This document shows, piece after piece, positions 1-8,379 of a stretch of DNA of 64,000 nt. The stretch spans positions 124,001 to 188,000 of the forward strand of contig NZ_LT607753.1 in the NCBI RefSeq assembly GCF_900090295.1, written 5' to 3'. The translations under genes and the position numbers were made by a program. Position 1 is the stretch's first letter. Every line of letters starts with the position of its first letter. The DNA is from Micromonospora coxensis (GTDB lineage Bacteria; Actinomycetota; Actinomycetes; Mycobacteriales; Micromonosporaceae). The notes under the pieces are model-generated. The model was not told where the DNA came from, made no database searches, and was given only the letters and a program-made list of their open reading frames with translations.

Positions 1-2
1 CC

Positions 3-500
3 ACCATCCGCGACAACAAGCCGGCCCAGGACCGGGGCAACCTGCTCTGGGCGATCAACATGCCGGCCGGCAGGTGGACCGGCGACGGCAGCGGCTTCAC
101 CTTCGGCACCTCCGGGCGGTACTTCGACGCGTTCGTCCGGGACACCGGCGACGGGCTCGGCGGCATGCTGTCCGGGCCGTACCAGCCGGACGTGGTGACC
201 GTGCACTGCTACAGCTCCACGTACCTGACCCGGGGCGCGGACGGCGGCGGCGAGCGCAACCCGTACAAGATGATCGACTACGTACGGGGCTGGAACTCCC
301 GGATCAGCATGAAGGTCACCGAGGCCGGCATCGACGGGGCGAAGTCCGACCGAGGGTACCGGTACGTCAACTTCGGTTCGTCGGTCGCCAACGAGACCGC
401 CGGCCAGATCGACAGCGTCTGCTTCTACGGCATCCCGCCGGCCGAACGGCAGTACGGCATCTGGGAGACCGAGGCCAACCAGATCGGCACCCACCCATGA
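3..500 (+). CDS. Partial C-terminus of a putative secreted glycosidase-like protein
   Basis: The 5' end lies outside the window; the frame is open from base 3 and ends at TGA 498-500, leaving about 165 residues. The visible part has aromatic- and glycine-rich stretches and the segments VTVHCYSS and MKVTEAGIDG, which resemble a late beta-strand of a TIM-barrel glycoside hydrolase carrying a catalytic glutamate. That family reading is an inference from motif style only. The stop overlaps the start of the next gene by four bases (ATGA), so it is probably translationally coupled to the secreted SH3 protein downstream. No membrane segment is visible in this part. Confidence 0.6.
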   Translation, partial: TIRDNKPAQDRGNLLWAINMPAGRWTGDGSGFTFGTSGRYFDAFVRDTGDGLGGMLSGPYQPDVVTVHCYSSTYLTRGADGGGERNPYKMIDYVRGWNSRISMKVTEAGIDGAKSDRGYRYVNFGSSVANETAGQIDSVCFYGIPPAERQYGIWETEANQIGTHP

Positions 501-1264
501 GGATCCGCGCCCTGCTCGCGGCGGCCACCGTCGCCGTCGCCACCCTCGCCCTGGCCCCCGCGCCCGCCTCGGCCCACACCGTCAGCGTGATCAACGGCTA
601 CACGGTCAACCTGCGCACCGGGCCCGGCACGTCGTACCCGTCGATCGGCACCGTCACCGGCGGGCAGCGCGTCGCGATCGCCTGCACCGTACGGGGGCAG
701 AGCGTGACCGGCCCGTACGGCGCCACCGACGTCTGGGACTACCTGCACCTGGAGGGGTACGTGTCGGACGCCTTCCTCTACACCGGCACCTCCGGCGCGG
801 TCGGCCCGCCCTGCGGCGGGTCGCAGCTGCACTGGGACGCCGCCTCGATGAACCTCGGGGTGGAGCAGCCCGGCACCCGCCGCCTCTACCACGAGCTCAA
901 GGCCACCCCCGGCTGGAACCCGCGCGGCGGCGACCGGCACTTCGCCGGCATCTACGTCAACAAGCCCGGCGAGCACGGCGAGGGCCGGGCGCTGGACTAC
1001 TGGATGGACGCCGACAACGCCACCGAACGGCAGATCGGCTGGTCCATCGCCAACCACCTGCGCGCCAACGCCGGCGCGTACGGCGTCCAGACGATCATCT
1101 GGAACGACAAGGTCTGGGTCTCCAGCAACCCCAACGCCGGCTGGCAGGAGTACGACGAGGTCGGCAACTGCGGCAGCACGAGCAAGACCTGCAAGCACAA
1201 CGACCACGTCCACATCAGCCAGAACTGGGCCGGTGCGGTGCTCAAGACCTCCCACTGGATGTGA
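497..1264 (+). CDS. Secreted SH3-domain protein with LAS-type metallopeptidase motifs
   Basis: A protein of 255 residues. Residues 1-26 form a Sec signal peptide ending ASA. Residues 27-95 form a bacterial SH3-like domain with the NLRTGPGTSYP motif. The C-terminal half has HGEGRALD (H160, D167) and DHVHIS (H237, H239). These match the HxxGxAxD and HxH zinc-ligand motifs of LAS/M15 D,D-peptidases and the ARB-07466-like C-terminal domain. It is therefore probably an exported cell-wall-binding peptidoglycan peptidase, although enzymatic activity is inferred. The ATG at 497 is chosen because it begins the signal peptide and overlaps the upstream stop (ATGA); the frame is open further upstream but lacks signal character. 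It is followed after 4 bp by a second SH3 gene. Confidence 0.85.
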   Translation: MRIRALLAAATVAVATLALAPAPASAHTVSVINGYTVNLRTGPGTSYPSIGTVTGGQRVAIACTVRGQSVTGPYGATDVWDYLHLEGYVSDAFLYTGTSGAVGPPCGGSQLHWDAASMNLGVEQPGTRRLYHELKATPGWNPRGGDRHFAGIYVNKPGEHGEGRALDYWMDADNATERQIGWSIANHLRANAGAYGVQTIIWNDKVWVSSNPNAGWQEYDEVGNCGSTSKTCKHNDHVHISQNWAGAVLKTSHWM

Positions 1265-1268
1265 CCCG

Positions 1269-2033
1269 ATGACGCGACTCCTCGCGGCGGTCGCCGCCGC
1301 CACCCTCGGCCTGCTCACCCTCACCGCCGCCCCGGCCACGGCGGCCACCACCGCCCGCATCGACACCGGGGGCGGGGCGGCCAACCTCCGCTACGGCCCC
1401 GGCACCATGTACCACGTCACCGGCACGGCGGCGAACGGCTCCACCGTCACCGTCGTCTGCACCACCCGGTCCCAGACGGTCAACGGCCCGTACGGCTCGT
1501 CGACCATCTGGAACAAGCTCAGCAACGGCTCCTGGGTGGCCGACGCCATCACCTACACCGGGGTCAGCCACCCGGTGGAGGGGGAGTGCCCGGCCACGGG
1601 CCGCCGCCCGACCGGCGACGACTACCCGTACCGGGGCAACCCGAACATCGTCGACCGCTGGGCGATGTACTCCGGCCAGTGCACGTCCTTCGTGGCCTGG
1701 CGGATGGAGCAGCTGCAGGGCTACTTCCACAACAACGGCTGGCGGAACGGGATCGCCGGGCACTGGGGCAACGCCCACGAGTGGAACGACAACGCGGTCC
1801 GACTCGGGTACCGGGTGGACCGCACCCCGCGCGTCGGCGCCATCGCCCAGTTCGAGCCGTACGCCGGTGGCGCGTCCTCGCTCGGGCACGTCGCGTACAT
1901 CGCCGGGGTGAGCGCCGACGGCACCACCGTGACCCTCCAGGAGTACAACTGGGCCACGCCCCTGGGCTGGGGCACCCGGACCGTCCCGATGAGCCAGATC
2001 AGCAACGTCATCCACTACGCCGCCGGCACCTGA
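1269..2033 (+). CDS. Secreted SH3-CHAP domain protein (putative cell-wall amidohydrolase)
   Basis: A protein of 254 residues: signal peptide (about 1-26, cleavage after ATA), an SH3-like domain with NLRYGPGT (about 30-95), then a CHAP domain (about 125-250). The probable CHAP catalytic residues are C138 in GQCTSFVAW, H207 in LGHVAYI and E225 in LQEYNW. CHAP domains cleave peptidoglycan cross-links or act as N-acetylmuramoyl-L-alanine amidases. ATG 1269 is selected because it starts the signal peptide 4 bp after the preceding stop. The two SH3 proteins probably form one operon of exported wall-remodelling enzymes, ended by the hairpin at 2042-2080. Confidence 0.88.
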   Translation: MTRLLAAVAAATLGLLTLTAAPATAATTARIDTGGGAANLRYGPGTMYHVTGTAANGSTVTVVCTTRSQTVNGPYGSSTIWNKLSNGSWVADAITYTGVSHPVEGECPATGRRPTGDDYPYRGNPNIVDRWAMYSGQCTSFVAWRMEQLQGYFHNNGWRNGIAGHWGNAHEWNDNAVRLGYRVDRTPRVGAIAQFEPYAGGASSLGHVAYIAGVSADGTTVTLQEYNWATPLGWGTRTVPMSQISNVIHYAAGT

Positions 2034-2041
2034 GCCGGACG

Positions 2042-2080
2042 GGTGTGGCGGGGCCGAACGGGATCCGGCCCCGCCACACC
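2042..2080. terminator. 15-bp hairpin between convergent genes
   Basis: A perfect 15-bp inverted repeat (2042-2056 with 2066-2080) has a 9-nt loop. It lies just after the CHAP gene stop and before the convergent kynureninase stop. There is no U-tract, as is common in high-GC actinobacteria. It probably serves both strands. Confidence 0.75.
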
Positions 2081-2133
2081 GGGGCGCGGCGTCGGCGGTG
2101 CGACGGCTCCGCGGCAGCCGGGCGGGGGTCGGC

Positions 2134-3396
2134 TCAGGTGACCCGGGACGCCTCGCCCGGCATCCGCCGCCACGACCCCCGCTCGACGATGTCCCGCAGC
2201 CGGTCCATCGCGTCCCACACGTCGACGTAGCGGGTGTAGAGCGGCGCCGGCCCGAGCCGCAGCCGGTCCGGGGCACGGTAGTCGCCGACGACCCGGCCCT
2301 GCTCGGCCAGCGCCCGGGAGATCCGCAGCGCCTCGGGGTGGTGCAGCGAGACGTGCCCGCCGCGCCGCGCCGGGTCGCGCGGGGAGGCCACGGTGAAGCC
2401 GTACGGGGTGAGCCAGGCGTCGGCGAGCGCGACGATCAGCTCACCGAGGCGCCGGCCCTTCTCGCGTACCCGGTCGATGCCGGCCTCGGCGAGCACGTCC
2501 AGCGCCGGGTCCAGGGTCGCCATGGCCAGGATCGGCGGGGTGCCCACCTGGAACCGGTCCAGGTCCGGCACCGGGTCGTACCGGGGACCCATGAGGAACT
2601 GGTCGCGCTGGCCGAACCAGCCCTGGATCGGCTGGCGCAGCCGCGACTGCAACTCCTGCCGCACATAGAGGAAGGCGGGAGCGCCGGGGCCGCCGTTGAG
2701 GTACTTGTACGTGCAGCCCACCGCGAGGTCCGTCCCGGTGGCGGCCAGCTCCACCGGCACCGCCCCGACCGCGTGCGACAGGTCCCACAGCACCGTGGCC
2801 CCGACCTGCCGGGCGGCGGCGTTGACCTCGGCCATGTCCAGCAGCGCGCCGCACCGGTAGGAGACGGCGGAGAGCACCACCAGGGCGACGTCGTCGTCCA
2901 GCGCCGTCCGCAGGGTCGCCAGGTCCAGCCCTCGGTCGACGTCCGACGGCAGCATCCGCAGCGTCAGCCCGCGCGCCTCGGCCAGCCCCTGCAGGACGTA
3001 CCGGTCGGTGGGGAAGTCCTCGGCGTCGACCAGGATCGTGCGCCGGTCCCCGGCGGCGTCCAGCGCCGCGGCGGCGAGCTTGTACAGGTTCACCGAGGTC
3101 GAGTCGGAGACGGCGACCTCGCCGGGACGCGCGCCGAGGGCGTGCCCGGCGAGCCGGTCGCCGATGCGCCGGGCCCACTCGATCCAGGTCGGCCAGCCGC
3201 GGATCAGCTGCTCGCCCCAGCCGTCGCGGACCAGCCGGTCCAGGTGCCCGGGCGTGGCGGCCGGCAGCCGTCCTAGCGAGTTGCCGTCCAGGTAGATCAG
3301 GTCCTCGTCGGCGATCACGAACCGGTCGCGCAGGCCGGCCAGCGGATCCGCGGCGTCCCACTCCTTGCACAGGTACCGAGGGAACTCGTCGGGCAC
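2134..3396 (-). CDS. kynU: Kynureninase
   Basis: A PLP-dependent enzyme of 420 residues that cleaves L-kynurenine to anthranilate and alanine (or 3-hydroxykynurenine to 3-hydroxyanthranilate) in tryptophan catabolism. The PLP lysine is K231 in CTYKYLNGGPGAP, the family signature. The N-terminus has the typical LDGNSLG and GWGEQLIRGW segments. GTG 3396 is chosen because GGAGGAG sits 6 nt upstream; the frame stays open much further but codes for low-complexity sequence. No tryptophan dioxygenase or formamidase gene is adjacent, so the rest of the pathway must be elsewhere. Confidence 0.95.
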   Translation of the reverse strand: MPDEFPRYLCKEWDAADPLAGLRDRFVIADEDLIYLDGNSLGRLPAATPGHLDRLVRDGWGEQLIRGWPTWIEWARRIGDRLAGHALGARPGEVAVSDSTSVNLYKLAAAALDAAGDRRTILVDAEDFPTDRYVLQGLAEARGLTLRMLPSDVDRGLDLATLRTALDDDVALVVLSAVSYRCGALLDMAEVNAAARQVGATVLWDLSHAVGAVPVELAATGTDLAVGCTYKYLNGGPGAPAFLYVRQELQSRLRQPIQGWFGQRDQFLMGPRYDPVPDLDRFQVGTPPILAMATLDPALDVLAEAGIDRVREKGRRLGELIVALADAWLTPYGFTVASPRDPARRGGHVSLHHPEALRISRALAEQGRVVGDYRAPDRLRLGPAPLYTRYVDVWDAMDRLRDIVERGSWRRMPGEASRVT

Positions 3397-3524
3397 GCGC
3401 CACTCCTCCGCCAGGCCGTCGCCGCCGGCCCCGGGGCGGGGACGGGCCCGTCCCAGGGTAGGCGGCGCGGCGGTGGCGGTGGCGGTGGCGGGGGCCGCCG
3501 GTGACGAGCGGCGTCCGGGCCGGG

Positions 3525-4460
3525 TCAGTTGTACGGCATGCGCGGGAACCAGCCGAAGCCGAAGATGGCCGGCACCCGCAGGTCCCAGTAGACGACGGTG
3601 AACACGCCCAGGGCGATGAGCAGCGCCCCGGTCACCACCGCGGCGCGACGGGGGTGCGCCATCCAGCGCAGGAACCCGCCCCGGGTGGCGAGCACCACCA
3701 CCGCGAAGATCAGCGTCACGAGCAGCACGTTGCCCACCGACTGGAGGGTGAAGGCCGCCGCCCCGTACAGCGGGTTGCCGCTGTCGACCGCCCAGTGGAA
3801 CAGCTTGTTGAACATCGGGTACGGCCGGCCGACGAGGAAGCCGCCGACCAGGGCGCCGAGGGTGACCACCCGCAGCGTGGGCCGTCCGGCGAAGATGTCG
3901 GGCAGCGTCCCGATCGCGGCCAGGCCGAGGTAGATCAGGGCGAGCCCGATCAGGCCGAACACCACCGACGACTGGATCAGGCGCACCGGCACCCCGTCCA
4001 CCGTCTCGGTGGAGAGCTGCGGCAGGCGGTCGCCGAGCAGGACGCCGACGAAGCCGTACGTGGCCGCGACCGCCACCATGCCCAGGGTGAGCCAGCCGAC
4101 CGGACGCAGCAGCGCGCGCAGCAGGCCGCGCCGGCTCTCCGCGGCGCCGACCTGGCTCATCGGACCGAACGACGCCGCCATCGCGATGTTGCAGGCGGTG
4201 AAGGTGCCGGCGAAGCCGGAGACGAAGGCGAACAGCAGGCCGGCCGCCGTCCCGCTGATCGCGGTGGCCTTGGCGTCGTGGCCCAGCACGGTGTTGGCGA
4301 CGTTGTCCCCGATGACCTTGTCGACCAGTTCGAACGACCAGAGCACGGCCAGCAGGACGCCGGCCGCCGAGCTGAGCAGGATGATCCGGGCCCGGCGTGC
4401 CGGGGTGGGGGGTGCCGCCGGGTCGACCAGCGGTCGGGGGGCCTGGTGGAGTGCCATCAT
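3525..4460 (-). CDS. Polytopic membrane protein of unknown function
   Basis: A protein of 311 residues with about seven or eight hydrophobic segments and a short basic N-terminal tail. A glycine-rich GFAGTFTACN element in the third segment is loosely like the G-x-C element of CcdA/DsbD-type membrane proteins, but this is not enough to assign a family. Two ATG codons (4460 and 4457) follow a good Shine-Dalgarno sequence (GGAAGAG); the first is used here. It lies 128 bp upstream of kynU on the same strand and could be cotranscribed with it, but no role in kynurenine transport can be shown. Confidence 0.75.
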   Translation of the reverse strand: MMALHQAPRPLVDPAAPPTPARRARIILLSSAAGVLLAVLWSFELVDKVIGDNVANTVLGHDAKATAISGTAAGLLFAFVSGFAGTFTACNIAMAASFGPMSQVGAAESRRGLLRALLRPVGWLTLGMVAVAATYGFVGVLLGDRLPQLSTETVDGVPVRLIQSSVVFGLIGLALIYLGLAAIGTLPDIFAGRPTLRVVTLGALVGGFLVGRPYPMFNKLFHWAVDSGNPLYGAAAFTLQSVGNVLLVTLIFAVVVLATRGGFLRWMAHPRRAAVVTGALLIALGVFTVVYWDLRVPAIFGFGWFPRMPYN

Positions 4461-4718
4461 CGCCTCTTCCTGTGGCGGACGGCGCCGGTCGCCCGGCCGG
4501 CGGCCGGCGGGACCGCCACCCGTCCCGCGCCGTCGTCGGGCCCGCCGTCGTGGGGACCCCGCCCGGCCCCGGGTGTCGGTCCGTGACCGGGCGAGGGGTT
4601 GCCCTGATGATGCCGGCCGGCCGGTGCGGGCGCGTCTTCTCCCGTGCGCACCTCGGGCCGCGTGGACCCGGCGGGCGTCGACCGTCGCCGTCGCTGGTCG
4701 GCGGTGCCGGCCGTACCG

Positions 4719-4724
4719 TACGGT
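4719..4724 (+). promoter_or_regulatory. Minus-10 box TACGGT of a leaderless start
   Basis: TACGGT ends 7 nt before the GTG at 4732 with no Shine-Dalgarno sequence. This is the actinobacterial leaderless arrangement and it decides the start of the lipid kinase gene. Confidence 0.55.
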
Positions 4725-4731
4725 GCTCGCC

Positions 4732-5649
4732 GTGACCGCAGACGATCACCGTCCGACCGGCCCTGTCGCCGTGCTCGCCAACCCCACCGCCGGCCGGGGC
4801 CGGCACCGTGGCCTGCTGCCCCGGCTGTTGGAGCGCCTCGGCGAGGCCGGCCGGCCGGTGCGGCTGCTGTCCGCGGACACCCCGGACGAGGCGGAGGCGG
4901 CATGCCACGCCGCGGTCGCCGCCGGGGCCGCCGCGCTGGTCGCCGTCGGCGGTGACGGCACGGTGCACCGGGCGTTGCAGGCCGTCGCCGGTACGACGGT
5001 GCCGTTCGGTCCGGTGCCGGCGGGCACCGGCAACGACTTCGCGGTCGACACCGGGTTCCCGGCCGACCCGCTGGCCGCCGCCGGGGTGATCGCCGCGGCG
5101 TTGCGCGACGGGCGCAGCCGGCCGGTCGACCTGGCCCGGATGACCGGCCCGGACGGCGCCGACCGCTGGTACGGCGCGGTGCTCGCGGCCGGCTTCGACG
5201 CGATCGTCAACGAGCGGGCCAACCGGATGCGCTGGCCGCGCGGCCCCCGCCGGTACGACCTGGCGATCCTGGTCGAGCTGGCCCGGCTGCGTCCGCGCCG
5301 GTACACGCTGCGCCTGGACGGGCAGGAGCAGCGCCTCGACGCGGTGCTGGTGGCGGTGGGCAACTGCGCCAGCTACGGCGGCGGGATGCGGATCTGCCCC
5401 GACGCGGACCCGCACGACGGGCTGCTGGACGTGGTGGTCGGTGGCCGGTTCGACCGGCACACCCTGATGCGGGTCAAGCCGCGCATCTACCAGGGCACCC
5501 ACGTACGGCACCCGCTGGTGCGCAGCTTCCGGGCCCGGACGGTGGAGCTGGCTGCCGAGGGCATCACCACCTACGCCGACGGGGAGCGGGCGCTGGACCT
5601 GCCGGTGCGGATCACCGCCGTGCCGCAGGCGGTGCGGCTGCTGCGCTGA
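4732..5649 (+). CDS. Diacylglycerol kinase/YegS-like lipid kinase
   Basis: A protein of 305 residues of the DAGK catalytic family. The nucleotide-binding signature GGDGT is at residues 73-77, followed by PAGTGNDFA, the second conserved loop. The family phosphorylates diacylglycerol or related lipids (DgkB, YegS, LcbK types) at the inner membrane face; the exact lipid is not evident. GTG 4732 is preferred because it opens the domain correctly and has a leaderless-type minus-10 box 7 nt upstream. The 3' end overlaps the convergent EamA gene by 38 bp, so read-through from either side would create antisense RNA. Confidence 0.9.
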   Translation: MTADDHRPTGPVAVLANPTAGRGRHRGLLPRLLERLGEAGRPVRLLSADTPDEAEAACHAAVAAGAAALVAVGGDGTVHRALQAVAGTTVPFGPVPAGTGNDFAVDTGFPADPLAAAGVIAAALRDGRSRPVDLARMTGPDGADRWYGAVLAAGFDAIVNERANRMRWPRGPRRYDLAILVELARLRPRRYTLRLDGQEQRLDAVLVAVGNCASYGGGMRICPDADPHDGLLDVVVGGRFDRHTLMRVKPRIYQGTHVRHPLVRSFRARTVELAAEGITTYADGERALDLPVRITAVPQAVRLLR

Positions 5650-6601
5650 GCTGCCCGTCGGGTCCGGGCGCCACCGGCGCGTCCGGGTCGGCCACCCGGT
5701 CGGCGGGGCGTGGCGCGGCGGCCCGGACCGCGCCGATGCTGGCGGTGACGACGAGGCCGATGGCCAGTACCTCCACCGCGTGCAGCGCCTGGTCGAGCAC
5801 GAGCCAGCCGGCGAGGGCGGCGATCGCCGGGCCCAGGCTCATCAGCACGGCGAAGGTGGCGGTGGGCAGCCGGCGCAGCGCCAGCAGCTCGAGCGTGTAC
5901 GGCAGCACCGAGGCGAGCAGGGCCAGCCCCGCGCCGAGGCCGAGCACGGCGGGGTGCCACAGCCGGCCGCCGGCGTCGACCAGCCCGACCGGCAGGGTGA
6001 CCAGCGCGGCCACGGTGAGGGCGAGGGCCAGCCCGTCGGCGTTCGGGAACCGGCCGCCGACCCGGGCCGAGCAGACGATGTACGCCGCCCACATCGCCCC
6101 GGCCACCAGGGCGAGCCCGGCGCCGAGCGGGTCGAGCCGGTCGAAGCCGCCCTGGCCGAGCAGGGCCACCCCGGCCAGGGCGAGGCCGGCCCAGCACCAG
6201 GCGGCCAGCCGGCGCGCGGTGAGCACGGACAGCGTCAGCGGGCCGAGCACCTCCAGGGTGACCGCCGGGCCGAGCGGGATCCGCTCGATGGCCTGGTAGA
6301 AGATCGAGTTCATCCCGGCCAGGGCCAGCCCGAACGCCAGCACCGAGACCCAGGCGGCCCGGTCGTGCCCGCGCAGCCGGGGCCGGCACGCCGCCAGCAT
6401 CAGCAGCGCGCCGATGGCCAGCCGCAGCGTGACCGTGCCGGCCACCCCGGCGCGCGGGAAGAGCAGCGCGGCGACGGCCGAGCCGAACTGCACCGACAGC
6501 GCCCCGCCGAGCACCAGCCCGACCGCGGCGGCCCGTCCGGAGCCGGGGCGCGCGGACGCGCCGGTGCTGCTCGCGGCGGCGGAGGACAGGGGCTCGGTCA
6601 T
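5612..6601 (-). CDS. EamA/RhtA-family transporter
   Basis: A protein of 329 residues with about ten transmembrane segments arranged as two EamA repeats. It resembles the RhtA threonine/homoserine exporter group (segments GMNSIFYQAIERIPLG and TFAVLMSLGPAIAALAGW). A metabolite-exporter role is inferred from the family. ATG 6601 is chosen because TAGCGT (6609-6614, minus strand) ends 7 nt upstream, a leaderless promoter; an ATG 48 bp upstream is possible but lacks such support. It lies 136 bp downstream of a TetR gene on the same strand, a plausible regulator. The tail overlaps the lipid kinase gene. Confidence 0.88.
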   Translation of the reverse strand: MTEPLSSAAASSTGASARPGSGRAAAVGLVLGGALSVQFGSAVAALLFPRAGVAGTVTLRLAIGALLMLAACRPRLRGHDRAAWVSVLAFGLALAGMNSIFYQAIERIPLGPAVTLEVLGPLTLSVLTARRLAAWCWAGLALAGVALLGQGGFDRLDPLGAGLALVAGAMWAAYIVCSARVGGRFPNADGLALALTVAALVTLPVGLVDAGGRLWHPAVLGLGAGLALLASVLPYTLELLALRRLPTATFAVLMSLGPAIAALAGWLVLDQALHAVEVLAIGLVVTASIGAVRAAAPRPADRVADPDAPVAPGPDGQLSAAAAPPAARR

Positions 6602-6737
6602 GACGGTGACGCTATGACCTGCGCGCGCGGCACGGACACCCAGGTCCACCGGTGGCGCCGGCCCGCGCGCCCGGGCCCCTCCGGACGGCGCGGGGGAGCG
6701 GATCGGACGGCGGGTCCGGACCGCACGGCCGGGCCGC

Positions 6738-7448
6738 TCAGGGGGACGTCGGGTGCCGACGCGCGCCGGCGATCCGGTCCAGCCACTCGGCGAGCAGGGC
6801 CCGCTCGGCGTCGGTGAGGTCGCCCGTCACCTGCGCCAGCGCGGCCCGCAGCGCGACCGCGTGCCGGACCGGCCGGTCGGTTGGACGTAGGGCGCGGGCG
6901 GCCGGGCTGTCCGCGCAGACGGCCGCGACGACCGCCTCCCGGGTGGCCTCGGACAGCGCCGGGTCACCGCCCTGGATCAGGGTCAGGGTCACCCCGCAGC
7001 TGGCCGCGTGCGTCATCTCCGCGGCCCGCTCGACGTCGACGCGCAGCCGGCCGGCCTCGGCGACGCGGACGACGAGCTGGCGGAAGATGTCGGCGGCCAC
7101 CCGGGCGGCGGTGGGGCGTACGCCCGGGCGGGGGTCGCCGTACATGAGGGTGTGGAAGGCGGGATTGGCGACGCCGAATCCGACGTGCATGTCCCAGCCG
7201 CGGCGCAGGTCGTCCACCGGGTCGTCGGCGGGCTCCCGCGCCGCCTGGGCGTGCAGGTACGCCGCGAAGCCGTAGCTGGCCGCCGCGTCGAGCAGCCCGC
7301 GCATGTCGCCGAACTGGCGGTAGATGGCCGGGGCCTGCACCCCGGCGGCCCGGCTCACCGCGCGGGTGGAGACGGCCTCCCGGCCACCCTCGGCGAGCAG
7401 CGCGGCGGCGGCCCGCACGATCCGGTCCCGGGCGGACGTCTCGGTCAC
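6738..7448 (-). CDS. TetR-family transcriptional regulator
   Basis: A protein of 236 residues. The N-terminal helix-turn-helix (about 8-55) contains the TetR signature AVSRAAGVQAPAIYRQFGDM; the rest is a helical ligand-binding domain with a WHG-like character. GTG 7448 is supported by a leaderless minus-10 TATCGT (7456-7461, minus strand) 7 nt upstream. The neighbouring EamA exporter on the same strand is its likely target. The 80-bp gap to the HAD gene contains repeated GTGTTAGCGG motifs that could be its operator. Confidence 0.9.
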   Translation of the reverse strand: MTETSARDRIVRAAAALLAEGGREAVSTRAVSRAAGVQAPAIYRQFGDMRGLLDAAASYGFAAYLHAQAAREPADDPVDDLRRGWDMHVGFGVANPAFHTLMYGDPRPGVRPTAARVAADIFRQLVVRVAEAGRLRVDVERAAEMTHAASCGVTLTLIQGGDPALSEATREAVVAAVCADSPAARALRPTDRPVRHAVALRAALAQVTGDLTDAERALLAEWLDRIAGARRHPTSP

Positions 7449-7469
7449 GACAGCGACGATAACCTCCCG

Positions 7470-7523
7470 GTGTTAGCGGCGTGTGCCAACGCGAATATCA
7501 AGATCGTGTTAGCGGTGCTACCC
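7470..7523. promoter_or_regulatory. Repeated GTGTTAGCGG motif upstream of tetR
   Basis: GTGTTAGCGG occurs at 7470-7479 and 7506-7515. The second copy continues into a short palindrome, TAGC-GGT-GCTA. The two copies lie just upstream of the TetR gene's own promoter, as expected for autoregulatory half-sites. Assignment to this TetR is an inference. Confidence 0.4.
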
Positions 7524-7528
7524 GCTGG

Positions 7529-8293
7529 TCAGCGGGGCAGGGCCAGGTCGAGCACCGCGCCGAGGCCGTTGTCGCGCCCCGGCTCGGCGCAGGGCAGCAC
7601 CAGCACGGCGCAGCCGGCGTTGACCGCGCCCGCGTCGGCCGGCGTGTCACCCACCATCAGCGCCCGCTCCGGGTCGACGCCGAGCATCCCGCAGGCGCGC
7701 AGGAAGATCCCCGGATCCGGCTTGCAGCGCCCCACCTCGTACGACAGGGCGTACGCGTCGACCAGGTCGGCCAGGCCCCAGGCGGCCAGCAGCGGCCGGA
7801 TGTCGAAGCCGATGTTGCTGACCACCGCCACCTTCACTCCGCCCCCGCGCAGCGCCCGCAGCGTCGCCGCCACCTGCGGGTACACCACCCAGCCGTCGGG
7901 GACGAGCAGCCGGTCGTAGAGCGCGTCGGCGAGGCCCTCGATCCCGGTGTCCACCGTCTCCGCCAGCCCGGTGTACGCCCCCCGGTGCGCGTGCTCGTAC
8001 AGGTCCCGGTCGGCCCAGAGCTCGGCCAGCCGGGGCGGGACCCGCGCCGGCAGCGGCCCGCCGGCCCGCCCGGCGGTGACCAGCCGGTCGGCGAGCGCGG
8101 TGGCCCGCATCCGCTCCAGCGTCACCCCGCAGGCCGCGGCGGCGTGCCGCACCCACTCGTGCGGCTCCTCCACCTGGGCCAGGGTCCCGTGGAAGTCGAA
8201 CAGCACCGCCTCGACGGGGCGGCGGGGCGGGCCCGGGCGGACGGCGTCGTCGGCGCCGCTCGGGGTTCGGGGCGGTTCGGCATGATCCGGCAC
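7529..8293 (-). CDS. HAD-superfamily hydrolase
   Basis: A protein of 254 residues. Motif I is DFHGT (D33, F34, H35); later motifs are VVSNIG (motif II), K in RCKPDPGIF and VGDTPADAGAV (motif IV). The usual second aspartate of motif I (DxD) is histidine, so D33 can be the nucleophile but the standard acid/base is missing; the variant DxH is seen in some actinobacterial HADs. The substrate is unknown. GTG 8293 is chosen because TAGGGT (8301-8306, minus strand) ends exactly 7 nt upstream. Longer starts up to ATG 8362 would run into the divergent helicase promoter. Confidence 0.82.
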   Translation of the reverse strand: MPDHAEPPRTPSGADDAVRPGPPRRPVEAVLFDFHGTLAQVEEPHEWVRHAAAACGVTLERMRATALADRLVTAGRAGGPLPARVPPRLAELWADRDLYEHAHRGAYTGLAETVDTGIEGLADALYDRLLVPDGWVVYPQVAATLRALRGGGVKVAVVSNIGFDIRPLLAAWGLADLVDAYALSYEVGRCKPDPGIFLRACGMLGVDPERALMVGDTPADAGAVNAGCAVLVLPCAEPGRDNGLGAVLDLALPR

Positions 8294-8300
8294 GTCGTGC

Positions 8301-8372
8301 ACCCTACCGACCGCCTCCGACCGCCCTGCCGGTTGGCCTTGCCGGGTGCCCGTCGGTGGCACGCACTAATCT
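8301..8372. promoter_or_regulatory. Divergent leaderless promoters for HAD and helicase genes
   Basis: TAGGGT (8301-8306, minus strand) precedes the HAD GTG by 7 nt. TAATCT (8367-8372, plus strand) precedes the helicase ATG by 7 nt. Both fit TANNNT minus-10 boxes whose start site is the start codon itself. Confidence 0.6.
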
Positions 8373-8379
8373 TGGAGGC